Assembly: GCF_030409215.1 (NCBI RefSeq)
Contig: NZ_JAUFPL010000032.1
Location: forward strand, 160,872-224,871
Reading direction: 5' to 3'
DNA length: 64,000 bases
From: Halomonas ramblicola
Lineage (GTDB): Bacteria > Pseudomonadota > Gammaproteobacteria > Pseudomonadales > Halomonadaceae
Position numbers and translations under genes: made by a program. The notes beneath the pieces are model-generated. The model saw only the letters and a program-made list of their open reading frames with translations. It did not search any database and had not been told where the DNA came from. Within the stretch, counting starts at the first letter, position 1, and each line of letters begins with the position of its first letter. Below are positions 46,134-56,015 of the stretch, piece by piece.

Positions 46134-47351
46134 ATGTCGTCCCCCCCTTCCGGCGCCGCGCGCAGTCCGCGCCTGGCCGAACTCGCCCTGGCCCTGGGCG
46201 GCTTCGGCATCGGCACCAGCGAGTTCGTGATCATGGGCCTGATGGAGCGCGTGGCCGGCGACCTGGCGGTGGGCACCGCCGACGTGGGTTACGCCATCTC
46301 CGCCTACGCCCTGGGCGTGGTGGTGGGCGCGCCGCTGATCTCGGCGCTGGCCGCCCGGGTGCCGCGCCGGGCCCTGCTCATCGCGCTGATGTTGGTATTC
46401 GCCGTGGGCAACATCGCCAGTGCCCTGGCCACTTCGTTCTGGCCCTTCGTCGGCCTGCGCTTCCTCGCCGGCCTGCCCCACGGCGCCTACTTCGGCGTGG
46501 CCGCGCTGGTCGCCGCGGCGGCGGTGCCCCTCGAGCAGCGCGCCCGGGCCATCGCCCGGGTGATGCTGGGCCTGACCAGCGCCATCGTGGTGGGGGCGCC
46601 GCTGGCCACCTGGGCCGGCCAGTGGCTCGGCTGGCAGTTCGCCTTCCACGCCGTGGGCGCCATCGCCCTGGCCACCATGGCCATGATCCGGCTCTTCGTG
46701 CCGCCCCAGCCCCGCGACCGCCAGGCGAGCCCCCGTCGCGAGCTCTCCGCCCTGGTCAAGCAGCGCGTGCTGTTCACCCTGGGCGTGGCCGGCATCGGCT
46801 TCGGCGGCATGTTCGCGGTGTTCAGCTATGTGGTGCCGACCCTGAGCGCCCAGGCCGGGATGGCCGAGGCGCTAGGCCCCTGGGTGCTGGCGATCTTCGG
46901 CCTCGGCGGCATCCTCGGCAACCTGGTCGGCGCCCGCCTCGCCGACCGCCACCTGATGAAGGCGGTGCCGCGCATCCTGGTCTGGTGCCTGGTGGTGCAG
47001 GGCGGCTTCTACTTCGCCGCCGACCACCTCGTCGCCGGCCTGCTGTTCGTCGGCCTGGTGGGCACCAGCATGGCCCTGGGCCCGGCGCTGCAGACCCGCC
47101 TGATGGACGTGGCCGGCGAGGCCCAGACCATGGCTGCCTCCATGAACCACGCCGCCTTCAACGGCGCCAACGCCCTCGGCGCCTGGCTGGCCGGGGTCAC
47201 CATCAAGGCCGGTGCCCCCTGGTCGGCGAGCGGCCTGGTGGGGTCGGGCCTGGCCCTGGGCGGTCTGGCGGTGTTCGCCCTGGGGCTGTGGCTGGAGCGT
47301 CGCCGCGCCCCGCCCCAGGCCCCGGAGGCGCCCGCCGCCCCGGCCTGCTAG
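46134..47351 (+). CDS. MFS efflux transporter, DHA1 family (AraJ/YdhP-like)
   Basis: 405 residues and 12 predicted helices. The N-terminal helix GFGIGTSEFVIMGLMERVAGDL and the motif-A-like loop ISALAARVPRRALL are typical of AraJ/YdhP-type drug or sugar exporters. It probably exports a small molecule with H+; the substrate is unknown. It is separated from glsA by a terminator and its own operator-like dyad, so it is likely a separate unit. A structured repeat begins 54 bases after its stop. Confidence 0.88.
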   Translation: MSSPPSGAARSPRLAELALALGGFGIGTSEFVIMGLMERVAGDLAVGTADVGYAISAYALGVVVGAPLISALAARVPRRALLIALMLVFAVGNIASALATSFWPFVGLRFLAGLPHGAYFGVAALVAAAAVPLEQRARAIARVMLGLTSAIVVGAPLATWAGQWLGWQFAFHAVGAIALATMAMIRLFVPPQPRDRQASPRRELSALVKQRVLFTLGVAGIGFGGMFAVFSYVVPTLSAQAGMAEALGPWVLAIFGLGGILGNLVGARLADRHLMKAVPRILVWCLVVQGGFYFAADHLVAGLLFVGLVGTSMALGPALQTRLMDVAGEAQTMAASMNHAAFNGANALGAWLAGVTIKAGAPWSASGLVGSGLALGGLAVFALGLWLERRRAPPQAPEAPAAPAC

Positions 47352-48374
<1,023 letters not shown>

Positions 48375-48462
48375 CCTATCGGGTCTACCCATCGGTGGAA
48401 TCCCGTCCCTGCGCCCTCCGCGTGCTCGACGTCGGGTTCCCGTCAGTTTCAGGAAGGCATCC

Positions 48463-48720
48463 ATGGCGCGAGTCACAGTCGAAGATTGTCTGGATAACGT
48501 CGAAAACCGCTTCAAGCTGGTGATGATCTCCACCCAGCGCGCGCGCCAGCTGGCTCGCGGCTCCCGCGACGCCCAACTGGCGTGGGAGAACGACAAGCCC
48601 ACCGTGGTGGCGCTACGCGAGATCGCCGCCGGGCTGGTCGACGAGAGCGTGCTCGACGAACCGGTCGAGGCCCCGGTGCGGGCCACCCAACCCCAGTACG
48701 GCAGCGTCGCCGAGGAGTGA
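48463..48720 (+). CDS. rpoZ: RNA polymerase omega subunit
   Basis: 85 residues. [30 protein letters not shown] and [17 protein letters not shown] are the conserved omega core. It supports RNA polymerase assembly and, with beta-prime, forms a ppGpp site, which fits its neighbour spoT. It lies 88 bases after gmk. Confidence 0.96.
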   Translation: MARVTVEDCLDNVENRFKLVMISTQRARQLARGSRDAQLAWENDKPTVVALREIAAGLVDESVLDEPVEAPVRATQPQYGSVAEE

Positions 48721-48725
48721 TCCCC

Positions 48726-48747
48726 GACGGCGGGCCGCCGCCGTCTT
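48726..48747 (+). terminator. hairpin between rpoZ and spoT
   Basis: GACGGCGG (48726-48733) and CCGCCGTC (48738-48745) with a 4-base loop, followed by TTCCTCC. It begins 5 bases after the rpoZ stop and may attenuate read-through into spoT. Confidence 0.5.
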
Positions 48748-48786
48748 CCTCCCCAGGGCACTCACGCAGGAATCAGGGCGCGCCGC

Positions 48787-50922
48787 ATGTTCACCATCGA
48801 TGACCTGGCCGACCGTCTCGGCGGCTACCTCCCCCAGAGCGAGATCCAGCAGGTCAAGCGCGCCTTCTACTATGCGGAGCAGGCCCACGACGGCCAGCGC
48901 CGCCGCTCCGGCGAGCCCTATGTCACGCACCCCCTCGCCGTCGCCAATATCCTCGCCAATATGCACATGGACCATCAGAGCCTGATGGCCGCCATGCTGC
49001 ACGACGTCATCGAGGACACCGGGGTCGCCAAGGAGGCCCTGGCCGAGCAGTTCGGCAAGCCGGTGGCGGAGCTGGTGGACGGCGTCTCCAAGCTGACCCA
49101 GATCGCCTTCGAGGACAAGGCGGTCGCCCAGGCCGAGAACTTCCAGAAGATGGTACTGGCGATGTCCCGGGACATCCGGGTGATCATCGTCAAGCTCGCC
49201 GACCGCCTGCACAACATGCGCACCCTGGGGGCGCTGCGCCCCGAGAAGAAGCGCCGCATCGCCCGCGAGACCCTGGAGATCTATGCCCGCATCGCCAGCC
49301 GGCTGGGCATCAACACCATCCGCGTGGAGCTCGAGGACCTCTCCTTCCAGGCCCTGCACCCGATGCGCGCCGAGCGCATCAAGCGCGCCGTCTCCAGCGC
49401 CCGCGGCCACCGCCGCTCGACGATCCGCCAGGTGCAGAACAGCCTGCAGCAGAGCCTCGACGACGAGCGCCTGCCCGGCACCGTGATCGGCCGCCAGAAG
49501 CACCTGCTGTCGATCTACAAGAAGATGCGCGACCAGCGCAAGTCGTTCAACGAGATCATGGACGTCTTCGGCTTCCGCATCATCACCGATGACGTCGACA
49601 GCTGCTATCGCATCCTCGGCGTGGTGCACAACCTCTACAAGCCGGTCCCGGGCCGCTTCAAGGACTACATCGCCATCCCCAAGGCCAACGGCTACCAGAG
49701 CCTGCACACCACCCTGTTCGGCAGCGGTGGCATGCCCATCGAGGTGCAGATCCGCACCCGCGAGATGGAGGCCATGGCCAACAACGGCATCGCCGCCCAC
49801 TGGCTCTACAAGGCGGGACAGACCGACCACCCCATCGCCGAGGGCAGCCACGCCCGGGCCCGGGCCTGGGTCAAGGGGCTGCTGGAGATGCAGCGCCACG
49901 CCGGGGACTCGCTGGAGTTCATCGAGCACGTCAAGAACGACCTCTTCCCCGACGACATCTACGTGTTCACGCCCAAGGGCGACATCATGGAGCTGCCCCA
50001 GGGCGCCACGGTGATCGACTTCGCCTACAGCGTGCACACCGACATCGGCAACGGCTGCATCGCCTGTCGCATCGACCGCCACCTGGCGCCACTCTCCACC
50101 CGCCTGGAGAGCGGCCAGACCCTGGAGATCATCACCGCCCCGGGCGCCAGGCCCAACTTGGCCTGGCTCAACTTCGTGGTCACCGCCAAGGCGCGTTCGG
50201 CGATCCGCCACGCCCTCAAGCACCAGCAGCACACCGAGGCGGTGCAACTGGGGCGCCGGCTGCTCAACAAGTCGCTGGCCGACTTCGAGACCAGCCTCGA
50301 GGAGCTGCCGAAAGGACTGGATACCACCCTGCTCGACGAGCTCGACCTCAAGAACGAGGAGACCCTGCTGGAGTCGATCGGCCTGGGTACCCGGGTGGCG
50401 CATGTCATCGCCCGTCGCCTGATGGACCTGCAGCATGGCGAGGCGGCCGCGCCCGGCGCACACCCCGAGCGCCAGCACGGCCCCATCGTGATCAGCGGCG
50501 CCGAGGGCATGGTGATCAAGTTTGCGCGTTGCTGCCACCCGCTGCCCGGCGACCCCGTGGTCGGCCACCTCTCGGTGGGCAAGGGCATCGTAGTGCATCG
50601 CGCCGAATGCCGGAACCTCCAGGAGCTGAAAGGCGACCCCGAGAAACTCTTCCCCCTGGAGTGGGCCGAGCAGATCGACGAGGACTTCCCGGTGGCCCTG
50701 CGCCTGGAGGTCGAGAGCCGCCGCGGCCTGGTGGCCGAGCTGGCCGGCCTGGTCACCGACGCCGACGCCAACATCGAGCGCATCGGCATCGAGGAGCGCG
50801 ACGCCCGCCTGGCCACGGTCAACCTGACCCTGGCGGTGCGCAGTCGCGTCCACCTGGCGCGCATCATCAAGCGCCTGCGCAACCTCTCCCACGTCGAGCG
50901 CATCACCCGCGTCGGCAACTGA
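48787..50922 (+). CDS. spoT: bifunctional (p)ppGpp synthetase/hydrolase SpoT
   Basis: 711 residues. The HD hydrolase domain is intact (VTHPLAVANILANM, MLHDVIEDT, KLADRLHNMRTL). The synthetase domain carries FGFRIITDDVDSCY and FKDYIAIPKANGYQSLHTT. TGS (VFTPKGDIMELPQGATVIDFAY), a helical region and a C-terminal ACT domain (VALRLEVESRRGLVAELAGL) follow. It controls the stringent response. The hydrolase residues separate it from RelA. It follows rpoZ. Confidence 0.96.
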   Translation: MFTIDDLADRLGGYLPQSEIQQVKRAFYYAEQAHDGQRRRSGEPYVTHPLAVANILANMHMDHQSLMAAMLHDVIEDTGVAKEALAEQFGKPVAELVDGVSKLTQIAFEDKAVAQAENFQKMVLAMSRDIRVIIVKLADRLHNMRTLGALRPEKKRRIARETLEIYARIASRLGINTIRVELEDLSFQALHPMRAERIKRAVSSARGHRRSTIRQVQNSLQQSLDDERLPGTVIGRQKHLLSIYKKMRDQRKSFNEIMDVFGFRIITDDVDSCYRILGVVHNLYKPVPGRFKDYIAIPKANGYQSLHTTLFGSGGMPIEVQIRTREMEAMANNGIAAHWLYKAGQTDHPIAEGSHARARAWVKGLLEMQRHAGDSLEFIEHVKNDLFPDDIYVFTPKGDIMELPQGATVIDFAYSVHTDIGNGCIACRIDRHLAPLSTRLESGQTLEIITAPGARPNLAWLNFVVTAKARSAIRHALKHQQHTEAVQLGRRLLNKSLADFETSLEELPKGLDTTLLDELDLKNEETLLESIGLGTRVAHVIARRLMDLQHGEAAAPGAHPERQHGPIVISGAEGMVIKFARCCHPLPGDPVVGHLSVGKGIVVHRAECRNLQELKGDPEKLFPLEWAEQIDEDFPVALRLEVESRRGLVAELAGLVTDADANIERIGIEERDARLATVNLTLAVRSRVHLARIIKRLRNLSHVERITRVGN

Positions 50923-51003
50923 ATTTCCCCGGACGCTCCGGCCTCGCCCGCGGGCGGCCGGGCCGTTCCCGTCATCCGAGCAACACCACCAATGGAGTTC
51001 ACC

Positions 51004-51393
51004 ATGAGCAACAAGGCCGTGATCAACAGCGCCCAGGCCCCCGCCGCCATCGGCCCCTACTCCCAGGCCATCAAGGCCGGCAACACCGTCTACCTCTCCG
51101 GCCAGATCCCCCTGGACCCGGCCACCATGGAGCTGGTCTCCGACGACTTCGAGGCCCAGGCGCGCCAGGTATTCACCAACCTGAAGGCCGTCTGCGAGGA
51201 GGCCGCCGGCTCCCTGCAGGACATCGTCAAGCTCAACCTCTACCTGGTGGACCTGGGCAACTTCGCCGTGGTCAACCAGGTGATGGAGGAGTTCTTCGAG
51301 TCGCCCTATCCGGCCCGCGCCGCGGTGGGCGTCAAGGCGCTGCCCAAGGGGGCGCAGGTAGAGGCCGAGGCAGTAATGGTCATCGGCGACTGA
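51004..51393 (+). CDS. ridA: RidA family enamine/imine deaminase
   Basis: 129 residues. [32 protein letters not shown], the catalytic Arg in [24 protein letters not shown]. It hydrolyses reactive 2-aminoacrylate and related imines from PLP enzymes. I chose the ATG at 51004; four residues upstream is another ATG (50992). It follows spoT, as in many gammaproteobacteria. GCCTGCGCAGGC (51412-51423) after the gene could be a short terminator. Confidence 0.95.
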   Translation: MSNKAVINSAQAPAAIGPYSQAIKAGNTVYLSGQIPLDPATMELVSDDFEAQARQVFTNLKAVCEEAAGSLQDIVKLNLYLVDLGNFAVVNQVMEEFFESPYPARAAVGVKALPKGAQVEAEAVMVIGD

Positions 51394-51535
51394 TAAGTAC
51401 CGAATAAATGCCTGCGCAGGCGAATCACTGCGTTGCACAGCGCTCGGAATCCTCATGTAGCAGCTTTGTACACTCCGGTTCCTGCGCGCTGTGCGCCTTG
51501 TGCTTCATCCTGCTCGGCGATTGATTCTGGCACTT

Positions 51536-52045
51536 ATGAGACTCTTTATAGCGCTGGAGCCGCCGCAGGCGCTGCGCGGGCGGCTCGGCGAACTGGCCGA
51601 CGCCGCCCATGCCCGCTGCGGCGGGCGGCGCGTGCCTGACGCGAGCCTGCACCTGACGCTGGCCTTCCTCGGCGAGGTCGCCGAGGAGCGGGCGGACGAG
51701 CTGGCCCAGTGGGTCGGCGCCATGGCGATCCCCCCTGGCGAGTGGCGCCTGGACAGCTGGGGCCGCTTCCAGCGGCCAGGCATCCTCTGGGTGGGCGGCC
51801 GGACGCCGGACCCGGCGCTGATGCAGCTGCAGGCATCGCTGTGGCAGGGCCTGGAGGCCCTGGGCTTCGCGGGGCGACCGCGGCGCTTCGTGCCCCACGT
51901 GACCCTGCTGCGCCGGGCGGCGCGACTGGACATGGAAGGACTGCCGCCGGTCGACCTGGCATGGGCCTATCGGCGGCTGGCGCTGCTGCGCTCCTTCACC
52001 GAGAACGCCGGGGCCCGTTACGAGGCCCTGGCGCACTCGGCCTGA
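51536..52045 (+). CDS. thpR: RNA 2',3'-cyclic phosphodiesterase ThpR (2H superfamily)
   Basis: 169 residues. The two H-x-T motifs of the 2H phosphoesterases are present: LHLTLAFLGEV (about residue 40) and PHVTLLRRA (about residue 120). The N-terminus MRLFIALEPPQAL is characteristic, which fixes the start at 51536 instead of 51491. It opens 2',3'-cyclic phosphates on RNA. The stop abuts the stop of the convergent reductase gene with no base between (TGA|TCA). Confidence 0.88.
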   Translation: MRLFIALEPPQALRGRLGELADAAHARCGGRRVPDASLHLTLAFLGEVAEERADELAQWVGAMAIPPGEWRLDSWGRFQRPGILWVGGRTPDPALMQLQASLWQGLEALGFAGRPRRFVPHVTLLRRAARLDMEGLPPVDLAWAYRRLALLRSFTENAGARYEALAHSA

Positions 52046-52052
52046 TCAGGCC
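52039..52052. other. 14-bp perfect palindrome spanning two abutting convergent stop codons
   Basis: GGCCTGATCAGGCC is fully palindromic and contains both stop codons, TGA of thpR and TGA (read as TCA) of the reductase. It could form a small cruciform or hairpin terminator, but there is no loop or T-run. Confidence 0.4.
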
Positions 52053-52918
52053 TTCTCGGACAGGAAGCCGCCTTCCCTGAGCACCTGGGCATAGCCCTCG
52101 CGGTAGCTGGGGTAGCGGAACACATAGCCGCTGGCCAGCAGGCGGGCGTTGTCGCAGCGCTTGCTGGCGCGACGGCGCAGCGGCGACTGGATGGTCTCCG
52201 AGGCCTCCACCTTGAGCTGTCGGGCCAGCCAGCTCATCACCTCATGGAGCGGTGCCGGCTCGCAGTCGCTGGCCAGGTAGAGGTCCTCGACGCCCTCACC
52301 GTCCAGCACCCGGCCGATCAGGTGGGCCAGCACCCCGGCACAGTCGTCGCGATGGATACGGTTGGTATGCATGGCCGGGCTCGGCGGGGCGATGCGCCCC
52401 TCGCCCACCTGGCGGATCAGCCGATCCCGACCGGGGCCGTAGATGCCCGAGAAGCGCACCACGGTACCGGGCAGCTCGTGGGCCAGCAGGACGTCCTCGG
52501 CCTCGCGCATCAACTGACCCGAGAAGCCGGTGGGCTCGGTGAGGCTGGTCTCATCCACCGTCTCGCCCGCCTGCTGGGCATAGACGCTGGTGGAAGAGAC
52601 GAAGAAGACGTGGCGCGGCGCCCGCTCCCGGGCGGCGAACTCGGCCAGCACCGCCTGGAGTCCTTCCGGGTAGGCGGCGCGGTAGGCGGCCTCCTCGAAG
52701 CGGTCGGCGCTGACCACATAGACCAGGATATCGGCGTCCGGTAGCGTGGTCAGGCTGGCCGCGTCCGCGAAATCCGCGGCGACGGCCTCCAGGCCGCTGC
52801 CCTCCAGCGCCTTCGGGTTGCGGCGCGCGCCGATCACCCCCTGGCCCGCCTCCTGGAGGCGCTTGCCCAGCGCCATACCGATATCGCCACAGCCTAGAAT
52901 CAGCGTCGTCGTCTTCAC
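52046..52918 (-). CDS. NAD(P)-dependent epimerase/reductase-like protein (extended SDR, YeeZ-like)
   Basis: 290 residues. Rossmann motif LILGCGDIGMALGKRL at the N-terminus (G-x-G-x-x-G), VVSADRFEEAAYR, FFVSSTSVYAQQAGE with the Ser, and FSGIYGPGRDRLI with the Tyr of the extended SDR fold, although the classical YxxxK is not obvious. The reaction is unknown; YeeZ-like proteins are annotated as nucleoside-diphosphate-sugar epimerase-like. It is divergent from oxyR. Confidence 0.8.
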   Translation of the reverse strand: MKTTTLILGCGDIGMALGKRLQEAGQGVIGARRNPKALEGSGLEAVAADFADAASLTTLPDADILVYVVSADRFEEAAYRAAYPEGLQAVLAEFAARERAPRHVFFVSSTSVYAQQAGETVDETSLTEPTGFSGQLMREAEDVLLAHELPGTVVRFSGIYGPGRDRLIRQVGEGRIAPPSPAMHTNRIHRDDCAGVLAHLIGRVLDGEGVEDLYLASDCEPAPLHEVMSWLARQLKVEASETIQSPLRRRASKRCDNARLLASGYVFRYPSYREGYAQVLREGGFLSEKA

Positions 52919-52985
52919 CTTTTCCCTGCCCCCTGATAAAAAGTCCCTATAGGAATTTCAAGAGGATGCCGTCGAGGCAACCACG

Positions 52986-53906
52986 ATGACTCTAACAGAA
53001 CTCCGCTACATCGTGACACTCGCCCAGGAGCGTCACTTCGGACGCGCCGCCGAGCGCTGCTTCGTCTCCCAGCCGACCCTGTCGGTGGCGGTGAAGAAGC
53101 TGGAGGAGGAGCTCGGTGTGGCGCTCTTCGAGCGCTCCAAGTCCACGGTACAGGTTACGCCGCTGGGCGAGAAGATCGTCGAGCAGGCCCAGCGCGTGCT
53201 GGAGCAGACCAGCGTGATCAAGGAGCTGGCCTCGGCCGGCCGCGACCAGCTGGCGAGTCCCCTGCGCATCGGCGCCATCTACACCATCGGCCCCTACCTC
53301 TTCCCCCACCTCGTGCCGGAACTGGCCCGCAGCGCCCCGCAGATGCCGCTCTACATCGAGGAGGGCTTCACCGGCAACCTGCGTCGCAAGCTGCGCAGTG
53401 GCGAGCTGGACGCCATCATCGTCGCCCTGCCCTTCACCGAGACCGATGTCCTGACCAAGGCCCTCTACGAGGAGGAGTTCGAGGTACTGGTGCCCGCCGA
53501 CCACGCCTGGGCGGGGCGTGACGGTATCCACAAGGAAGAGCTGCTCAAGGAGCGCCTGCTGCTGCTCGGCGAGGGCCACTGCTTCCGCGACCAGATCCTC
53601 GAGGCCTGCCCGGCCATCAGCCAGCAGCTCAACAGCCCCAGCAACACCCTCACCGCCGAGGGCGGCTCCCTGGAGACCATCCGCCACATGGTGGCCTCCA
53701 AGCTGGGCATCACGGTGCTGCCGCGCTCGGCCATCGGCACCGGTCACTACGAGAGCGGCCTGCTCGCCAGCCTGCCCTTCACCGCCCCGGCCCCGTCACG
53801 CACCGTGGCCATCGCCTGGCGGGCCAGCTTCCCGCGGCCCAAGGCGATCGACGCCGTCACCAACGCCGTCGCCCGCTGCCGCGAGGCCGACGTTGCGCCG
53901 GCATGA
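52986..53906 (+). CDS. oxyR: hydrogen-peroxide-sensing LysR regulator OxyR
   Basis: 306 residues. The N-terminal HTH is MTLTELRYIVTLAQERHFGRAAERCFVSQPTLSVAVKKLE. The redox cysteines are at 199 and 208 (GEGHCFRDQILEAC), the same positions as in E. coli OxyR, so peroxide sensing by disulfide formation is expected. It overlaps recG by ATGA (53903-53906). The oxyR-recG neighbourhood is also found in pseudomonads. Confidence 0.96.
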   Translation: MTLTELRYIVTLAQERHFGRAAERCFVSQPTLSVAVKKLEEELGVALFERSKSTVQVTPLGEKIVEQAQRVLEQTSVIKELASAGRDQLASPLRIGAIYTIGPYLFPHLVPELARSAPQMPLYIEEGFTGNLRRKLRSGELDAIIVALPFTETDVLTKALYEEEFEVLVPADHAWAGRDGIHKEELLKERLLLLGEGHCFRDQILEACPAISQQLNSPSNTLTAEGGSLETIRHMVASKLGITVLPRSAIGTGHYESGLLASLPFTAPAPSRTVAIAWRASFPRPKAIDAVTNAVARCREADVAPA

Positions 53907-55996
53907 GCACTGACATAAAGGCTCTGGACGCGCCGGTCACGTCGCTCAAGGGGGTCGGCGAAGCGCTGGCGCTGAAGCTCGCGCGGCTGCGCATCGATGC
54001 CGTCGCCGACCTGCTCTTCCACCTCCCGCTGCGCTACCAGGACCGCACCCGCATCACCCCCATCGGCACCCTGCGCGCCGGCCACGAGGCGGTGGTGGAG
54101 GGCGAGGTGGTGGCCGCCGAAGTGGTGCGCGGCCGTCGTCGCAGCCTGCTGGTCCGGCTACGCGACGGCACCGGCATCATCAGCCTGCGCTTCTTCCACT
54201 TCTCGCCGGCCCAGCAGCAGCAGTTCCTCGCCGGCACCCGGGTGCGCTGCTTCGGCGAGGCCCGGGCCGGCGCCACCGGCCTGGAGCTCTACCATCCGGA
54301 GTATCGCCTGCTCAGGGCCGAGGCCCCGCCGGTGGAGGACCACCTCACGCCCATCTACCCTACCACCGAGGGGCTCCACCAGACCCGGCTGAGGGCGCTG
54401 ATCGAACAGGCACTGGCGCACCTCGATGCCGCCCCGCAGGCGCTCCCCGACTGGATCGGCGAGGACCTGCGGGCCCGCTTCCGCCTGCCCGAGCTGCACC
54501 ACTGCCTGCACGTGCTGCACCAGCCGCCGCCGGACGTCGACCCCGAACAGCTCGCCGGCGGCCGCCACCTCGCCACCCGCCGCCTGGCCCTGGAGGAGCT
54601 GTTGGCGCATCGCCTCAGCCTCCAGGCGGTGCGCCAGCGCATCCAGGCGGACGGCGCCCCCGCCCTGCCCTCGGGACGCGGCCTGCAGGCACGCTTCCTC
54701 ACCCAGCTGCCCTTCTCGCTGACCGGCGCCCAGCGCCGGGTGCTCGACGAGATCGCCGCCGACCTGGCCCGGGAGATGCCCATGCTGCGCCTGGTGCAGG
54801 GCGACGTGGGCTCGGGCAAGACGGTGGTGGCCGCCATGGCGGCGCTGTCGGCCATCGCCGGCGACTGCCAGGCGGCCATGATGGCGCCCACCGAGATCCT
54901 CGCCGAGCAGCACTACCGCGCCTTCCGCGCCTGGTTCGCGCCGCTCGGCATCGAGGTGGCCTGGCTGGCCGGCAAGCTCAAGGGCAAGGCACGCCTGGAC
55001 ACCAAGGCGGCGATCCTCGATGGGCGGGTGCGCATGGTGGTGGGCACCCACGCCATCTTCCAGGAGGACGTGCACTTCCAGCGCCTGGGGCTGGCCATCG
55101 TCGACGAGCAGCACCGCTTCGGCGTGCACCAGCGCCTGGCACTGCGCGAGAAGGGCGAGGCCGGCGGGCTGACGCCCCATCAGTTGGTGATGACCGCCAC
55201 CCCCATCCCGCGCACCCTGGCGATGAGCGCCTATGCAGACCTGGACGTCTCAGTGATCGACGAACTGCCGCCGGGGCGCACCCCGGTGAAGACGGTGGTG
55301 GTGCCCGACGAGCGCCGCCCCGAAGTGGTGGCACGCATCCGCCACGCCTGCGCCGAGGGGCGCCAGGCCTACTGGGTCTGCACCCTGATCGAGGAGTCCG
55401 AGGCGCTGCAGTGCCAGGCCGCCGAGGCGACCCGCGACGAGCTGGTCGAGGCGCTGCCGGAACTCGCCGTCGGCCTGGTCCACGGGCGCATGAAGGCCGC
55501 CGAGAAGGCCGCGGTGATGGACGCCTTCAAGGAAGGCGAGCTGGACCTGCTGGTGGCCACCACGGTGATCGAGGTGGGGGTCGACGTGCCCAACGCCAGC
55601 CTGATGATCATCGAGAACCCCGAGCGGCTGGGCCTCTCCCAGCTGCACCAGCTGCGTGGCCGGGTGGGCCGCGGCTCCACCGCGAGCTACTGCGTGCTGC
55701 TCTATCACGGCCCGCTGTCGGCCCACTCCCGGGAGCGCCTGTCAGTGATGCGCGAGACCAGCGACGGCTTCCGCATCGCCGAGAAGGACCTGGAGCTGCG
55801 CGGCCCCGGCGAGGTGCTGGGCACCCGCCAGACGGGCCTGGCGCAGATGAAGATCGCCGACCTGGAGCGCGACGCCGACCTCCTGGAGCGCGTCGCCCCC
55901 CTGGCCGAGGCGCTGCTGGCCGGCCACTCCGAGGCCAGCCGACCGCTGATCCGCCGCTGGCTGGGCGAGGAGGCCGGGCGCTACGGGCAGGTGTAG
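53903..55996 (+). CDS. recG: ATP-dependent DNA helicase RecG
   Basis: 697 residues. N-terminal wedge/OB domain (LFHLPLRYQDRTRITPI, near 35), then helicase motifs: LVQGDVGSGKTVVAAMA, MAPTEILAEQH, DEQH (VDEQHRFGVHQR), MTATPIPRTLAM, LVHGRMKAAEK and QLRGRVGRG; the C-terminal TRG-like motif ends the domain. It rescues stalled forks and branch-migrates junctions. The start is coupled to oxyR. Confidence 0.96.
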   Translation: MSTDIKALDAPVTSLKGVGEALALKLARLRIDAVADLLFHLPLRYQDRTRITPIGTLRAGHEAVVEGEVVAAEVVRGRRRSLLVRLRDGTGIISLRFFHFSPAQQQQFLAGTRVRCFGEARAGATGLELYHPEYRLLRAEAPPVEDHLTPIYPTTEGLHQTRLRALIEQALAHLDAAPQALPDWIGEDLRARFRLPELHHCLHVLHQPPPDVDPEQLAGGRHLATRRLALEELLAHRLSLQAVRQRIQADGAPALPSGRGLQARFLTQLPFSLTGAQRRVLDEIAADLAREMPMLRLVQGDVGSGKTVVAAMAALSAIAGDCQAAMMAPTEILAEQHYRAFRAWFAPLGIEVAWLAGKLKGKARLDTKAAILDGRVRMVVGTHAIFQEDVHFQRLGLAIVDEQHRFGVHQRLALREKGEAGGLTPHQLVMTATPIPRTLAMSAYADLDVSVIDELPPGRTPVKTVVVPDERRPEVVARIRHACAEGRQAYWVCTLIEESEALQCQAAEATRDELVEALPELAVGLVHGRMKAAEKAAVMDAFKEGELDLLVATTVIEVGVDVPNASLMIIENPERLGLSQLHQLRGRVGRGSTASYCVLLYHGPLSAHSRERLSVMRETSDGFRIAEKDLELRGPGEVLGTRQTGLAQMKIADLERDADLLERVAPLAEALLAGHSEASRPLIRRWLGEEAGRYGQV

Positions 55997-56015
55997 CGCG
56001 CCGAGCGGCTGGGCG

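Noticed and set aside
48613..51456. Long open frame antisense to rpoZ, spoT and ridA
   Set aside because: Composition is typical of antisense readings in GC-rich DNA; the plus strand encodes well-known genes.
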